From positions 29,814,777 to 29,878,776 of the forward strand of contig NC_062227.1 of assembly GCF_902686445.1 (NCBI RefSeq): a DNA stretch of 64,000 bases, given 5' to 3'. Origin of the DNA: Sciurus carolinensis. Lineage: Eukaryota > Chordata > Mammalia > Rodentia > Sciuridae. The notes under the pieces were generated by a model. The model ran no database searches. It was not told the DNA's origin and was given only the letters and a program-made list of their open reading frames with translations. The position numbers were made by a program, and so were the translations under genes. Of the stretch, positions 1-11,112 are shown piece after piece (position 1 is the first letter of the stretch; every line of letters starts with the position of its first letter).

Positions 1-956
1 GCTCTGTAAGGCCCTTATTTCTCCATATTGCTTTTGTCACAATCCTGCAGGCTGAAGAATGAGAAGCTTCTTGTGCAGGACCTTGTCCTTATCTGTTAAT
101 GTTTCCTTGTTGATGCACTGTTGTTCCATGGTCTACCCTGCCAAAATCAAATTTGCATCTTTATCTTCTACTTCTTCCTTGAGCTGAAAGTGTATATTTT
201 CAAATGCTGATAATGAGTTTCCCTCAAAGTTAGCTTGTCCAAAACTCAGCTCTTTACATTCTCATGACTTAGATACTCGTCATCCAAATATGCCTTCCCT
301 CTTTGTTCTTCTCTACAGTATTCAACTCCTTACCTACAACCAAATATGCTTAAAGGTTTACTTTCCCTTTTTCCTAGCTATAACAGAAACTTCATGGAGA
401 GTTGTGTTTGTTCTTTACTTTTACTTCCTAGTACCCCAAACAAGTACTTGCCTATCTAAAGCATTCAAATATTTGTTAAGGAATATAGTATGATGCTTCA
501 ATATGTTGCTTGCGTTCACTCTTAGGATGAAAATGGATTCTTGAATCTGAATGAAAAAATATTCTGAAGTAGTTTTACTAGTTTCAGAAATAAAGCTAAA
601 ACTGTTGTGTACACAACACGAGAAAGAACAAAACTAACATGATAATGGAAATAAATTTAAGGTGTGAATGATGGAAACTATAAAATATTGGTTATATTAA
701 GGATCTGATTAGGTAGATGAATAGGTTGTAAAAGAGAGAATTAATAAAACTCTTTCAACTAAACTTATCCTAGATGGTTAAAACTATAAACTAAGCTTAG
801 ATGACTGAATGTCAGTATTGTGTTGCCACTGATTTTAATGTAGATCTGTTGGGGAGATGGGGTAGTATCAGGACAGGAAGTAATATTAACTGATAGTATA
901 GTGGGCAGATTCAATTTGACCAGTATATCAACATAATATTAAAAGTTAAGCAATAT
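1..956. other. Unannotated AT-rich sequence
   Basis: I see no gene, RNA or recognisable repeat here. A 67-codon open frame at 290-493 has no splice context, no homology I recognise and a length expected by chance. Confidence 0.5.
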
Positions 957-963
957 TTCTCAA

Positions 964-1066
964 AGGGAGGGAGGAAAAGAGGGAGAGAGGGAGAGAGGGA
1001 GACAGGTGGAGGAAGAGAGAGAGACAGAGAGACAGAGACAGACAGAGAGAGAAACAGAGAGAGAGA
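964..1066. repeat. GA-rich low-complexity tract
   Basis: An almost pure purine stretch made of GGGA, GAGA and GACAGA units, about 100 bp long. It is impure, so it is an old or interrupted microsatellite. The next 350 bases (1067-1415) hold nothing I recognise. Confidence 0.85.
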
Positions 1067-1415
1067 TTTCTATTAAAAAGTTACAAGTTCCAAATATGGA
1101 ACTTCTCAATTCCCCCCAAAGTATCTCCCTTCAATGCTATATGCTGAGGAATTGAGGGATGTGTGGAAGGTACAGTAACAGATGTCATTCTGAGAGGACT
1201 TGCATTAACACACAATTTGCCATGAATATCACCATGATGCATATCATATATATTATGTGTGTTCTCATGACATGATAACTACTTTTTAAAATAAAACATA
1301 CTGATATTTAAATTCTACTTGATGTGTTCATGGGGCAGGGAGCTACTTTTTTTTTTTTCAGTTTTCAGGAAGTGAGAGTAAATACCACATTGCTGTGCCA
1401 TAAAAAGCACACTTT

Positions 1416-1805
1416 AAATAAATACAGATTATGACTGGCCTTCATACTAGGTCAAGGAAATTTTGCTATGCTTTCTTTTTTCAAAATATATTATATATAT
1501 TATATATAATATATATTTCTTATATATATAATATATGCTATATAAATATATATTATTAATATATATTATTATATATAATATATTATATATATTTATTATT
1601 TAATAATAAATTTCCTTAGTCAAAATTTTGTTGTGCCTTTTTTCAAATATATATTAAATATATATTTATATATTAATTATATATAATATATTATATAATA
1701 TGTATTTTTATGTATATATATATAAATATATATATTTTAAAACAGAAAGCATAGCAAAATTTCCTTGACCAAGCATGAAGGCCAGTCATAATCAGTATTT
1801 ATTTA
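1416..1805. repeat. Large AT-rich palindrome with about 70-bp inverted arms
   Basis: The left arm (1416-1486) and right arm (about 1735-1805) are reverse complements with few mismatches. Each arm contains GGCCAGTCATAAT or its complement and the core AGCATAGCAAAATTTCCTTG or its complement. The 250-bp centre is nearly all A/T with many TATATA runs. A third, imperfect direct copy of the left-arm core lies inside the centre around 1617-1655. The structure could fold into a long hairpin or cruciform. It may be a decayed inverted-repeat transposon or a palindromic AT-rich repeat that grew by replication slippage; I cannot tell which. Confidence 0.8.
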
Positions 1806-1831
1806 TATATTAAATAAGCATTAATAAATAT

Positions 1832-1837
1832 TTATTT

Positions 1838-1870
<33 letters not shown>

Positions 1871-1871
1871 T
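1832..1871. repeat. (TA)n microsatellite
   Basis: Alternating T and A with one C interruption, lying directly beyond the right arm of the palindrome. Confidence 0.85.
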
Positions 1872-1899
1872 TAGTTGTCAATGGACCTTCATTTTATTT

Positions 1900-1976
1900 A
1901 TTTATATGCAGTACTAAGGATCAAACCCAGTGACATATGCCAGGTAAGTGCTCTACCACTGAGCCACAACCTCCAC
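1900..1976 (-). mobile_element. Old tRNA-derived ID-type SINE
   Basis: Read on the minus strand this has the squirrel ID layout: a GTGGCTCAGTGGTAGAGC-type A box, then a diverged B box (GGTTTGATCC) and the GTACTG end. It is diverged and has no clear A-tail. A splice-donor-like GGTAAGTG inside it is part of the SINE. Confidence 0.65.
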
Positions 1977-2765
1977 CCTGAGCTTTATTTCATACCCCAA
2001 AAATTGTGAATTACTGGAGCATATTGGCTCTTAAGATACTTACCCATACTTCCCATTGGAATATCAATAAAATTAATTAGAATATGAGTAACCAGTCATA
2101 GAAGTAGAAAAAATAACTTTTGAGTTGTCATAGCACAAGGGAAAAGAAATGTCAGGAGAATAGTAAATAATAAGAAATAGTTAAATATTTAGTCAAACTT
2201 AAGAATAAAGCATTCAGTGTTCAATGTTTTGCTATTCTTTTTTTTTCTCTCGCTCTCTCACACACACAAACACAAATCATTCTGATTCTTTACAACATAA
2301 TTCCTGCTAAAACTGAACTGTAATTGTTTTCTAAACAGTTTTTGATAAATTTAATAAAAAAATTCAAGAAACAGTGGCATTTGGAAAGCAACTTAAAAGT
2401 GAAATTTCCAAATTAATGACAGCATAAATCCAACAGTGAGGTATTTGCATTGCTCTTATTCTTAGATATTCTTGTTTCAATTGTTGGTGTTCAAGGCATC
2501 AAGGCAAATGGGCCCATCTTGAGCCCCAGAATATATGGACTGACATACCTACAAAAGGCAGTAGTGTAGACAGAGGAGATCACTATGTTCACTGGACCAC
2601 AGAGTTTGACATCCAGAGTAATATATGTTACTCAAAGGAAATCAGCATTTACCATTCCCAGAAATGCCAGAGCTGAAGTTAAGTAAAAGATTTAAGAGAA
2701 AAACAATCAAGGAGGCATACATAGATAATTTCAAACTTTTCCTAGGAAGCTTTTTTTCTTAATAG
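1977..2765. other. Unannotated sequence
   Basis: AT-rich sequence without a recognised element, apart from a short pyrimidine tract followed by CA repeats at about 2240-2275. Confidence 0.45.
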
Positions 2766-2769
2766 TTCT

Positions 2770-3230
2770 ATTGATTAGAGAAAGGATTAACAAACTGAGG
2801 CATATTCATACGATGGAATATTACAAAACACGAAAAATGAAATATTCTGTAAGTTACAGCAGAGACTTAACAGTAAAACATATTGTTGAGTGAAAGAAGT
2901 CAAAATAAAAGAAACCAACAATAACAGAGTAATAGTATATTTCTATGTTTATAGATATTTCAAAAACAGGTCAAACTAATCTATGTGACAGATGTGAAAG
3001 AGTAGCTAACCTATTGACTATAAAGAAGGGACCAAAGGAACTTTCTAGGCAGCTAGAAATGTTCTATATCTTTATCTAGGGGATGTTCACACAGGTATAA
3101 TAAATAATTAAAATTACTAAACTCTGCACAAGTTGTACATTTTGCTGCTTATTAATTAAAATGTACACACACATTTTATATTAAATATATAATTTAATTA
3201 AAAACTCATTTTGCAAATACCTCAACAATT
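2770..3230 (+). mobile_element. Ancient L1 3' end (L1M type)
   Basis: The order of recognisable pieces matches the end of an old mammalian L1: the ATGGAATATTA motif of the ORF2 C-terminal region, a TCAAAAACAGG stretch, then the 3' UTR block with GGAACTTTCTAGG and GAAATGTTCTATATCTTTATC. It is heavily mutated and cannot encode a protein. Confidence 0.65.
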
Positions 3231-3960
3231 GGAAAATAATACTGTGGCATTATAGAAAGGAGAAAAGTGCACAAATCAATATAAATGATTATGTAAGATA
3301 TTTTAAACTTTTATGGTCTTTTGCCCAAGTAGTATGCTAGTATGTAAGAGGTTAACAGTGGTTCTCTTAAAAATCCATTATATACATACACACAAGTTTA
3401 TTATAAGTTTGACTGATAAATACTGGATACACAATTTAAAAATAATAACAAATGCTATATATAATATTATTTATGGCAAACTCCTAACAGCCACTTGAGA
3501 TTTTCAAAATGTTTTCATTGATTTTTGTTAAATCTCATTTTTCCCCTGCCATGCACTTGACATTTAAAAATCAATACTTCAATATAAATTCTTTCATTTA
3601 TTTTTGTTGAACTGTTATGTCCATAGCTACCTATGGTTGTATATAATGAATTAATGTTATTCCAACAGAAGTATTGAGAATTTTGTTCTCATTTGTGAAT
3701 AAGATGAGAGTAAAGCAATAAAAGACAGATGTCAAAAGTTTCTTTGACTATCAGAATATCTTTGTACTATTTCAGTGTAAGAGCCAGGAACACAATACAC
3801 ATCTTAAGTTTAATCTGCTTTGTTAGCATTTCTCTGTCACTTTTTAAACTTAAGACAATAAAATTGAGAATAATAACAAATAAATAATGAGGTATAGACA
3901 AAACAAATAATTTAAATAGAAGGAGTGACATGATTATTTATGGTGTTTGCATTTTCACAG
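3231..3960. other. Unannotated sequence upstream of the candidate exon
   Basis: No repeat recognised. It ends in a pyrimidine-rich splice-acceptor-like stretch (TTTGCATTTTCACAG). Confidence 0.45.
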
Positions 3961-4050
3961 TTTAAAACCACCCACATTGCCAATTTCAGCTGCACCTATG
4001 ACGTCAGTGAACATGGAATTGAGTATTTTCACCACACGGCTGTAGTAGAT
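3961..4050 (+). CDS. Putative internal coding exon, protein not recognised
   Basis: The interval starts right after a good acceptor (TTTGCATTTTCACAG) and ends at a strong donor (GAT|GTAAGTAA). It is exactly 90 bp, phase 0 at both ends, and only the first frame is open through all 30 codons; the other two contain stops. The peptide begins FKTTHIANFSCTYDV and ends EYFHHTAVVD, with one Cys and an N-glycosylation-type NFS site. The alternating polar and hydrophobic pattern would fit strands of a beta-sandwich domain, but this is inference. The sequence is not part of any repeat I recognise. I could not assign a gene. It could still be a chance match of splice signals. Confidence 0.5.
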
Positions 4051-4374
4051 GTAAGTAATATTAAGAACATATGGATTTGTCAAGTGTAGTAAAATAATTA
4101 GCGATAATTTCAAGAACTTTTTCTTTGTCTCTATGTATGTTTGTATTTTTAAATTTTTAATGATTGTATTTAGTGATTACTCCTCAAAATTCCTAGCAAA
4201 TTCACAATCAGTTCTTCAAAGTCCAGTTTGAAAAGTCTCCAGATCATCACTGCCTCTGTCAATATCAGATTTAATATGCAGCAGTAAAATATTAAAACAG
4301 GACTTATTTCTAAATCCTCAAAAGTCTTTTTTATATGGAGTGTATTTTTCTCCTCATATAAATTGATATTGTGT
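4051..4374. other. Unannotated sequence
   Basis: Possible intron start downstream of the candidate exon. Nothing else recognised. Confidence 0.4.
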
Positions 4375-4394
4375 ACTGGCACTTTGTGTGTGTG

Positions 4395-4560
4395 TTGGTG
4401 GTACTTTAGATTGAACCCAAGGACTCATTACCACTTAGCTACATCCAGACTGTTAATTTTCTTTATTTTGAAACAAGGTCTCAGTAAATTGCTGAGACTG
4501 GTTTGCTTGAACCTGCAGTCTTCCTGCCTAAGTTGGGACTACAGTTGGACACCACTTTTT
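4395..4560 (-). mobile_element. B1-dID (MEN-like) SINE, diverged
   Basis: Read from the right on the minus strand, a B1-like part (TGGGACTACAG in reverse context, CTCAG pairs) is followed by the ID half, whose end appears here as GGTACTTTAGATTGAACCC. It lacks a long A-tail and is quite mutated. The 123-codon open frame across 4363-4734 is an accident of this SINE. Confidence 0.7.
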
Positions 4561-5017
4561 TTTAGTGGGATATATATTAACAACCATCTCCCCCACTGGT
4601 CTGTGAGCCCCTGGAAAGCAGCTATTCTGTCTCTGATGCCTCTGCACCCTCAGAAAACAGAAAATGGTCAGAAGTGGCCAATCCATAAGTGTAGAAATAT
4701 ACTTCTTCTGTTCACATTAACATTCTACCCTTAACTGATTTGTTGGACTAATACCAACATCATTAGTCAAGTTTACTGTGGTGATAAGAGTGACAAACCC
4801 ACTTTAAAAGAGCTCATGCAAAAAAATCATTCTGGGTACAGATAGTTGGGTAGGACACAGTGGATCAACTCAGAATTAAAGAAAATTAAGAAAACTATGA
4901 ACTCAGGACCAAGGTTTTCAGAATTTCCTTGATCAATTTCTTATCTCTGTTTGCCTCACTATTGATACATCTTTAGAAAATAAAACAATCTCTGGCCTTA
5001 TACGTGGTACATTTTTT

Positions 5018-5170
5018 GGTTCATTTAACAAATATTTATTGAACATCTGCTGTAATGCCTGTTACTGTGCTTTATGTTGTGCATAGCATGGTACAGAAGG
5101 CAGACAAAATTACCATGCTCATAGTTAGCCCTGTAATAAGGCAGAGAACAATAAATAAATGTAATACTAT
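5018..5170 (-). mobile_element. L2 LINE 3' fragment
   Basis: The plus strand begins TTCATTTAACAAATATTTATTGAACA and runs through GTTACTGTGCTTTATG, which is the reverse complement of the conserved L2 3' end. It continues with the CAGACAAAATTACCATGCTCAT block in the expected order. It is a non-coding fossil. Confidence 0.7.
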
Positions 5171-6700
5171 GGGGAAGATATTATGCAAAAGGAAGTGCAG
5201 GGATCTCAGGACACAAAGGAAGAGCAAAATACTACCCAAGTTGAAATTACATATATGATTGAGTAAGCCAGGTCAGTTTTGTTAAAGGTAAATTTCTTCA
5301 TTCTGGGAAAAATATTATCCATATTATTTTAGACTTGCCATTATAATTCAGACAGGAGAAATTTAAACTATAAACTAAACTTAAAAATTTTAGGCTCTTC
5401 ATTAACTGGAGTTCAAAGAACTAAATTCACCATTTTGGTCTGAAGAAAGTGAGAAATACTTTGACTTATTTGCCATAATCAGAAAATATAACCACAAGTA
5501 CAATAACAAGCAAGCACTTGATAGTTTTTCTCCTGAACATAAAACCAATTTAAAATATATTAAGTTGGTAATAGTGAAGCATAAATTAATTTAACAAGTT
5601 CATCTTATAAATTATGTTTATGGAAAGCCTGATCCACATTAAACTACTTCCCAAATATAAAATTCTTATACTTTTACTTATAAAGCACATTTGAGGAAAA
5701 GGACATTTCTGAGAATATTAACCAGTTGGGGGAGATCTTTAATTTCTGTGGAACTCTATGCATCAATTTTTGCTCCAAAAGTTAAATAATCCATTTACTG
5801 CTTTTGTACAGAATTCCCACCTTCTAGGTCAGAAAGGGGTTGAAATGTGTGAGAAAATAATTCACAGAGGGAGTCTTGGAATTGAATAAGCCCCAGTTTA
5901 TTCACTCCAGCTAAAGGAATATTAGAAGTTTGATAGTTTATTCATGAGGAAAATGCAAATCTTATGCTGAAGATTAACGATATAATAGCAATTTCATCAA
6001 ACTGAGCATTGATTGTGAGAGAAAAGCAACAACCCAACTACAATTTAATAAAATTGGCAAGAAGATAAATGTTGTGTATTGAAATTGTGAGAACCAACCA
6101 TATCCCTTCCAATCAAATAGTATTGGATCAACCTAAGTACACTCATTGCATGTTGTCATGTGCTAAATTTGTGAACTGATAACAAAAATTGGTCACTCTT
6201 GGTTAGGTACAGTGCTAATTTAGTCATCCAAACAATTATATTAAGAAATATTAATATCCTGATTTTTAAACTTAGGGAAATACTGAACTAGAAGTAATTT
6301 GCTTAATATTAAAAAAGAATTAAAGTTACAGATAGGATTCAATTCTATATATAAAACCAAAGCCATTTTCACTTTCCCTGCCACATATGCTATAAAAAAG
6401 AGAGGAGATAAATATATACCTGGTAGTATTTAAAGTAACAATAGTCTACCTAGTAAGAATAATTATTTTGTGTGTGAATTATTTACAGGGAACAGTTTAA
6501 TGGTATTTTGGTAGGTAGATGAAAACTCCTTTCCTAACATACCTACAAGTGGCTCCACCATTACATCAAATATACATAGTTGAAATAAATCACTATAGAA
6601 AACATGTACACATATTACAGATTAGTACTATACTAGAAAAAGATTATTCCTGAGTTATCTAATTTTGAGTTATCGTCTCCATCATAGTCATTAGCTAATA
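5171..6700. other. Unannotated sequence
   Basis: AT-rich. A faint MIR-like minus-strand pattern around 6215-6350 (TTTAAACTTAGGGAAA followed by an AATTTGCTTAATAT block) is too weak to call. Nothing else recognised. Confidence 0.4.
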
Positions 6701-6704
6701 CACT

Positions 6705-7085
6705 ATTCACAAGTTAGCTTTCTGTCACTATAACAAAATACCTGAGATAACCAACTTACAGGTATATAAAAGGTTTATTTTGGCTCAGTTTTGGAGGTTC
6801 TAGTTCATGATTGACTTCTTCATTGCTGTGCCTGTAGTGAAGACAATGTATCATGGCAGGAGTGTATGGGAGAGCAAAACTACTCATTTCATGGCCAGGA
6901 AGCAAAAGAAAGAAGGGTCCAGGTCCCATAATCCCTTCAGGGACATGCCCCCAATGACCTTAGGGCCTCTCACTAGGCCCCACTTCCCAAAGTTTCCACC
7001 ACCTCCCAGTAGCACCATCCTGGGGTCCATACCTTTAATACATGCACCATGGGGGAACACATCCAAACCATAGCAGCATAGCATT
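6705..7085 (-). mobile_element. MaLR-type LTR remnant
   Basis: The plus strand shows the reverse complement of an ERVL-MaLR LTR: CACTATAACAAAATACCTGAG, AGGTTTATTTTGGCTCA, GTTTTGGAGGTTCTAG, a GGCCCCACTTCCCAAA block, and an end at ACATCCAAACCATAGCA. The order and about 380-bp length fit a solo LTR. Open frames on both strands (6807-7073, 6884-7090) are LTR sequence, not genes. Confidence 0.75.
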
Positions 7086-7737
7086 TCCATATGTTAAACA
7101 TAAGGATGTATTACTCCTCTGGAGTTGGCATTTACAGAGTTCCAACTAGCCTGAAATTCTACCAATTGCAGATGTGTCCTTCCTCCATCTACAAAGGATG
7201 CATATTTATCAGGGTCTAAGTCAAATCCCTTTCTGTGCGATACAGTCCTAGCTCTAGAAAAACACACACGTAATTTTGGAGATGAGCAGAAAAATCCCTT
7301 TAGTTCACCCACTAAAGAACTTCCAAGAACCATAGGATATTTACTAACTGCTGGTCACTCAGTTTATCTGAGCCCCAGAAACCACATGACCTAAGGCACT
7401 CAGTCTCCATGTTTGCTTTCTGCCTCTGCAATTTCCAGGTGACTTTACCCTCTTGTGTTCCCTTTTCCTACAAATTAATTTTAACTCTTAGGTATCTTAT
7501 TTTATTTCCAGTCAGGCCTTCAATGCTTTCTTCTTGTTCCCCTTCATGTTTCTATAGTCTTGGAGAAAACACACAAAACAGTTTTTCAAGCAAACATATC
7601 TATGCACTCAATACACACAAAATGTGATACTTGGCATAAGGGTAGAATAAAGGTTGCATAAAGGAGAAAGATGCAATAAACTTAAGATAATATAGTGGAA
7701 AGTATTTAATTTGAAAAAGAGTAAAAATATTTTTTAA
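7086..7737. other. Unannotated sequence
   Basis: No recognised gene or repeat. Short open frames at 7094-7333 and 7409-7627 have no support. Confidence 0.4.
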
Positions 7738-7950
7738 AAAGGAAGTTTGGTAATCTCAGTGGCTTGGGAGGCTGATGCAGGAGGATCACACATTCAAAGT
7801 CAGCCTCAGCAACTTAGCAAGATGACAAGCAACTTGGACACTGACTCAAAATGAGACATTTTTGTAACTAAAGGGCTAGGGAGGTTGCTCAGTAGTTAGG
7901 CGCCCCTAGGTTCAATCCTTGCTACCAAAACAAAACAAAAAGAAAAAAAA
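7738..7950 (+). mobile_element. B1-dID (MEN-like) SINE
   Basis: The left half has AATCTCAGTGGCTTGGGAGG and CTGATGCAGGAGGATCA. The right ID half has GCTCAGTAGTTAGGCGCC and GGTTCAATCC, followed by an A-rich tail of AAAAC units. The B1-plus-ID composite is the squirrel-family signature. Confidence 0.85.
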
Positions 7951-7999
7951 AGAGATATTTATAAATCTGTGTGACGATATTAAGTTGTCTAATGTATGT

Positions 8000-9170
8000 G
8001 CATTTAAGTTCTGCAAGTATATAATAGCCCGATGCAGGAAATATTTAAAATAGAATGACCAAAAACTTTCCAAAGTTAGAGTAAATACATAAATTTTTCT
8101 TAATTCAAGAAATTCAGTGAATTCCAAGGAGAATAAATATATTTTAAGAAGTCATACCATGTCCATGGTAGTATAACTGCTAGATATAAAGATAAAGAGC
8201 AAACTTCGAAAGCCTTCAGAGAAAAATAATGAATATATGGGGACAATGATTGACATGAGTAATGACTTCCTATCACAAACAATGGAAGCCAGATAATGGT
8301 GAAAAAAAGTACTCGAGTATTAACCCCAAATTCTAAATTCAATGACAGTATTAAATAATAAAATACTAAGAGATATAAGATACCTGCAGATCTGGTTTTA
8401 AGGAAATACTAAAAGAAGTTCTATTTGAAGCAAACTTTCTAATGAAATGCATGCAAAATACTAAATTTCTTAAAATGCATAGAACTGTTTAAAGTCAATA
8501 TTATAGCACCATATTGCTTTATCAGACATAAAATATGAATAAATGTCATAATATGACAAGGATAATACAATGGCTGGAGACGATTAATAGACTAATATGT
8601 GATAAAAAGATTTCATTTTATGTGAAGAGATACAATATATATGAAGGGACTGTGAAAAGTTGTGAGATATATCCCTAGTGAAACTGCTAAAACTCATGTA
8701 TAGGGATAAGTTTTAAAAACAAGTAGGCAAATTGTAAATATTTAAAAATTCATATTACCCAAGAGATATTAGGAAAGAAGATTGAGAGGAGCAAAAAGCA
8801 GAGAGGGGAAAACATTTAACCAAAAATTAAAATGATAAACCACAATCCAGATATTTCAATAATTACAATGAATGGTAATGCACTAAATGTCCAAATAAAA
8901 GGCAGAGATTTTTCAGACAGAATAAAAAGATCAAACTATATGATATATAAAACAAACACTCTAAGTATAAAGACAGCTTGCAAGTCAATGAGTAAATAAA
9001 AGATATACCATTGCAAACAGAAAAGGGAAGGATTGACTATATTAATGTCACATAAAATAGATTATAAAATAAAAATACCAAGGAAGACAAAGGGGTACAT
9101 TTCATAAAGAAAAGTTATTAATTTATCAGGAACTTTTAAAAATCATAAATGTATTTTCAAGAAAAGAACT
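8000..9170 (+). mobile_element. Ancient L1 body, ORF1 end to ORF2 start (L1M type)
   Basis: Around 8395-8440 the AAGGAAATACTAAAAGAAGTTC motif marks the end of an old L1 ORF1. Around 8860-8950 the ACAATGAATGGTAATGCACTAAA and GGCAGAGATTTTTCAGACAG blocks match the start of ORF2. All frames are closed by many stops. It may belong to the half-L1 (HAL1) group or a related L1M; I cannot separate these by eye. Confidence 0.6.
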
Positions 9171-9229
9171 GTGAAGGTTTAAGATTTTACCTTTCTTGGA
9201 AGCTAATAGGTTAATCTGTCAGAGTTTGA

Positions 9230-10390
9230 TAAATAACAGCAGAAAAAACAAGAATTTTGGTTCAGAATCAAACCAAAAAAATCTACATTTATTTCTCATG
9301 GTTTTACAGTAGACATCTTAAGACATTTTCCTGAGCCCCAGTTTCCACAAGGTGATGTGATAAGAGTTCATTGTTGCCCAGGCAGTGGTATGAATTCCAA
9401 AACCCCTTAGATTGGGCACACCTGATCTCTCATGCCAATTTTCCATTCAATCCTCTTCCAAGAGTGGAATTATCTCTATTTCCATGTAATATAAATAAAT
9501 ACTAGCTTTATGGAGAGGAGGGAGACATCCCTCTTTACCCATAATGGAACATGTATAAATCTACTTTGGAGAAGAAGATATATATATCATGTGTCCTTAC
9601 ATGAATTATATATATATAATTCATTCCCTGCATAATAAGAGATATCTCTAACTTTTCAGTCTTCTCTAATAATATAAACAGTCTTGTAAAGATAGACCAG
9701 AACGAATTGGCTATCTATGCAGAATTGTGAGAAATCCAGGAAAATTGTCTCTTAACAGTTCTACTCCTCATTTCTACAAACTTCATGTGTATGCTTTCCC
9801 ATGTGTATGCTACACCATTGACCCATCTGATTAATGACTGACAAAGGCTAAGATTGTATCCATTCAATTTGTTTCAAATAGCATTTAATTAAAGTTATTC
9901 TAAGCAGGATTCCAGGATTCCAGCAGGATCTGACTAACTTGCAGTATAGACTATAGTCAGGGACCCAGATCTAGACAGCTGAAGAAATTCCATTAAGCAT
10001 CGGGGTCTACCTTTCAAATCCAGGTAAATTTCTCCTTACATTTCTCAGAAAGACACACCTGGCTGATGACATTAATCCAGTTATAGCTGTATGTATTAAC
10101 AATTGTGTAGACGTCACATTGGTCCATAAGGATGAAGTTTGGTGAAACTCTATCATCAATAACCACTTCCTGGTTCATAGTTGATCATTTTGCTGTGTCC
10201 TTACATGACTGAAAGGAAGAGGGAGCTCTCTGAAGTCTCTTTTATAAGGGCACTAATAATGTCCATGAGGGCTTCACTTTCGTGACTTAACTCCCAAAGC
10301 CTCCACCTTCAAATACCATCTCCTTAGGGATTGACTTTCAACATATGATTTGGGAGGGCACACTTAAAGAATCTATTATAGAACCATCTT
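9230..10390 (-). mobile_element. MaLR-type LTR remnant(s), interrupted
   Basis: The clearest part is 10160-10390: CACTTCCTGGTTCATAG, GCTGTGTCCTTACATGA, GAGGGAGCTCTCTGAAG, TTTTATAAGGGCACTAAT and TTCAACATATGATTTGGG, in the order of a reverse-complemented MST/MLT1-type LTR. A second, weaker piece near 9240-9310 (TACATTTATTTCTCATGG) fits the LTR end of the same family. What lies between is unclear and may be inserted sequence. Confidence 0.65.
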
Positions 10391-10497
10391 TTCTCATCAA
10401 ATGACTCTTACTGGTTAAACTGAAAACAGACTGTACATGAATAACCAGTCTGTCATCCCTTCAGGGAACTCTGCCACACAACCAAGGATCTCCTCAT

Positions 10498-10866
10498 TTA
10501 TGGAGAATCATCCTCAATCATCTGTGGGCTGCATAGCCTATGGATGTTATTCTTGAACACTTGAAGATCTCTATGGGCACCCTGAAGGTTCAAGTGAACA
10601 TGTTCAGAATAATAATGACTTCCCCAAAAGAAGTACATCCTGGGGGGTATATGTGGCACCACTGGAAATGAAGTCCAGTTGACCATATCTGGGGTTCCCA
10701 AGTGAGATCTACATTTGTTGAGCACCACAAGTTGAAAGTGCTTCCCACATTTACTCTCAGCATGGCCTCCCAGGTGTTCAGTTAAGAACAAAGGTACAAA
10801 TCCAATTAAAAAATTGATTTCAAGCATGGTGAGGTTAGAAGAGAAATGACTGGAGACAAGTATCAT
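10498..10866 (-). other. Unrecognised 122-codon open frame
   Basis: An ATG-started minus-strand frame outside any repeat I recognise, lying between an LTR remnant and a SINE. The peptide starts MILVSSHFSSNLTMLEINF and contains several Cys, His and aromatic residues, but no domain I know. There is no promoter, polyadenylation signal or splice evidence. The region may be a piece of an old processed pseudogene or retroviral interior, or the frame may be chance. Confidence 0.2.
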
Positions 10867-10877
10867 AAACTATTTTG

Positions 10878-11069
10878 GGCCAGGTGCGGTGGCACACTCC
10901 TATAATCCCAGCAGCTCAGGAGGCTGAGGCAGGAGGATTGCAAATTCCAAGCAGCAACTTAGCCAGGCCCTAAGCAATTTAGGGAGACCCTATTTCAAAA
11001 TAAAAAAGAATAAAAAGGACTGGGAATGTGACTCAATGGTTAAGTGCCCCTGGGTTCAATACCTAGTAC

Positions 11070-11102
<33 letters not shown>
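10878..11102 (+). mobile_element. B1-dID (MEN-like) SINE with target-site duplication
   Basis: A well-preserved copy. The B1 half has GGTGCGGTGGCACACTCCTA and GGCTGAGGCAGGAGGATTG. The ID half has TGACTCAATGGTTAAGTGCC and GGGTTCAATACC, followed by a run of over 30 A. It is flanked by AACTATTTTG (10868-10877) and AACTCTTTTG (11103-11112), a 10-bp duplication with one mismatch. Confidence 0.92.
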
Positions 11103-11108
<6 letters not shown>

Positions 11109-11112
11109 TTTG

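Noticed and set aside
957..1066. CRISPR-like or tandem coding repeat
   Set aside because: It is simple GA-rich low complexity without unit-spacer structure. No CRISPR array, operon or phage feature occurs anywhere in the window.
10878..11102. Primate Alu element
   Set aside because: The left half looks Alu-like because both derive from 7SL RNA, but the right half is an ID sequence, which points to squirrels.
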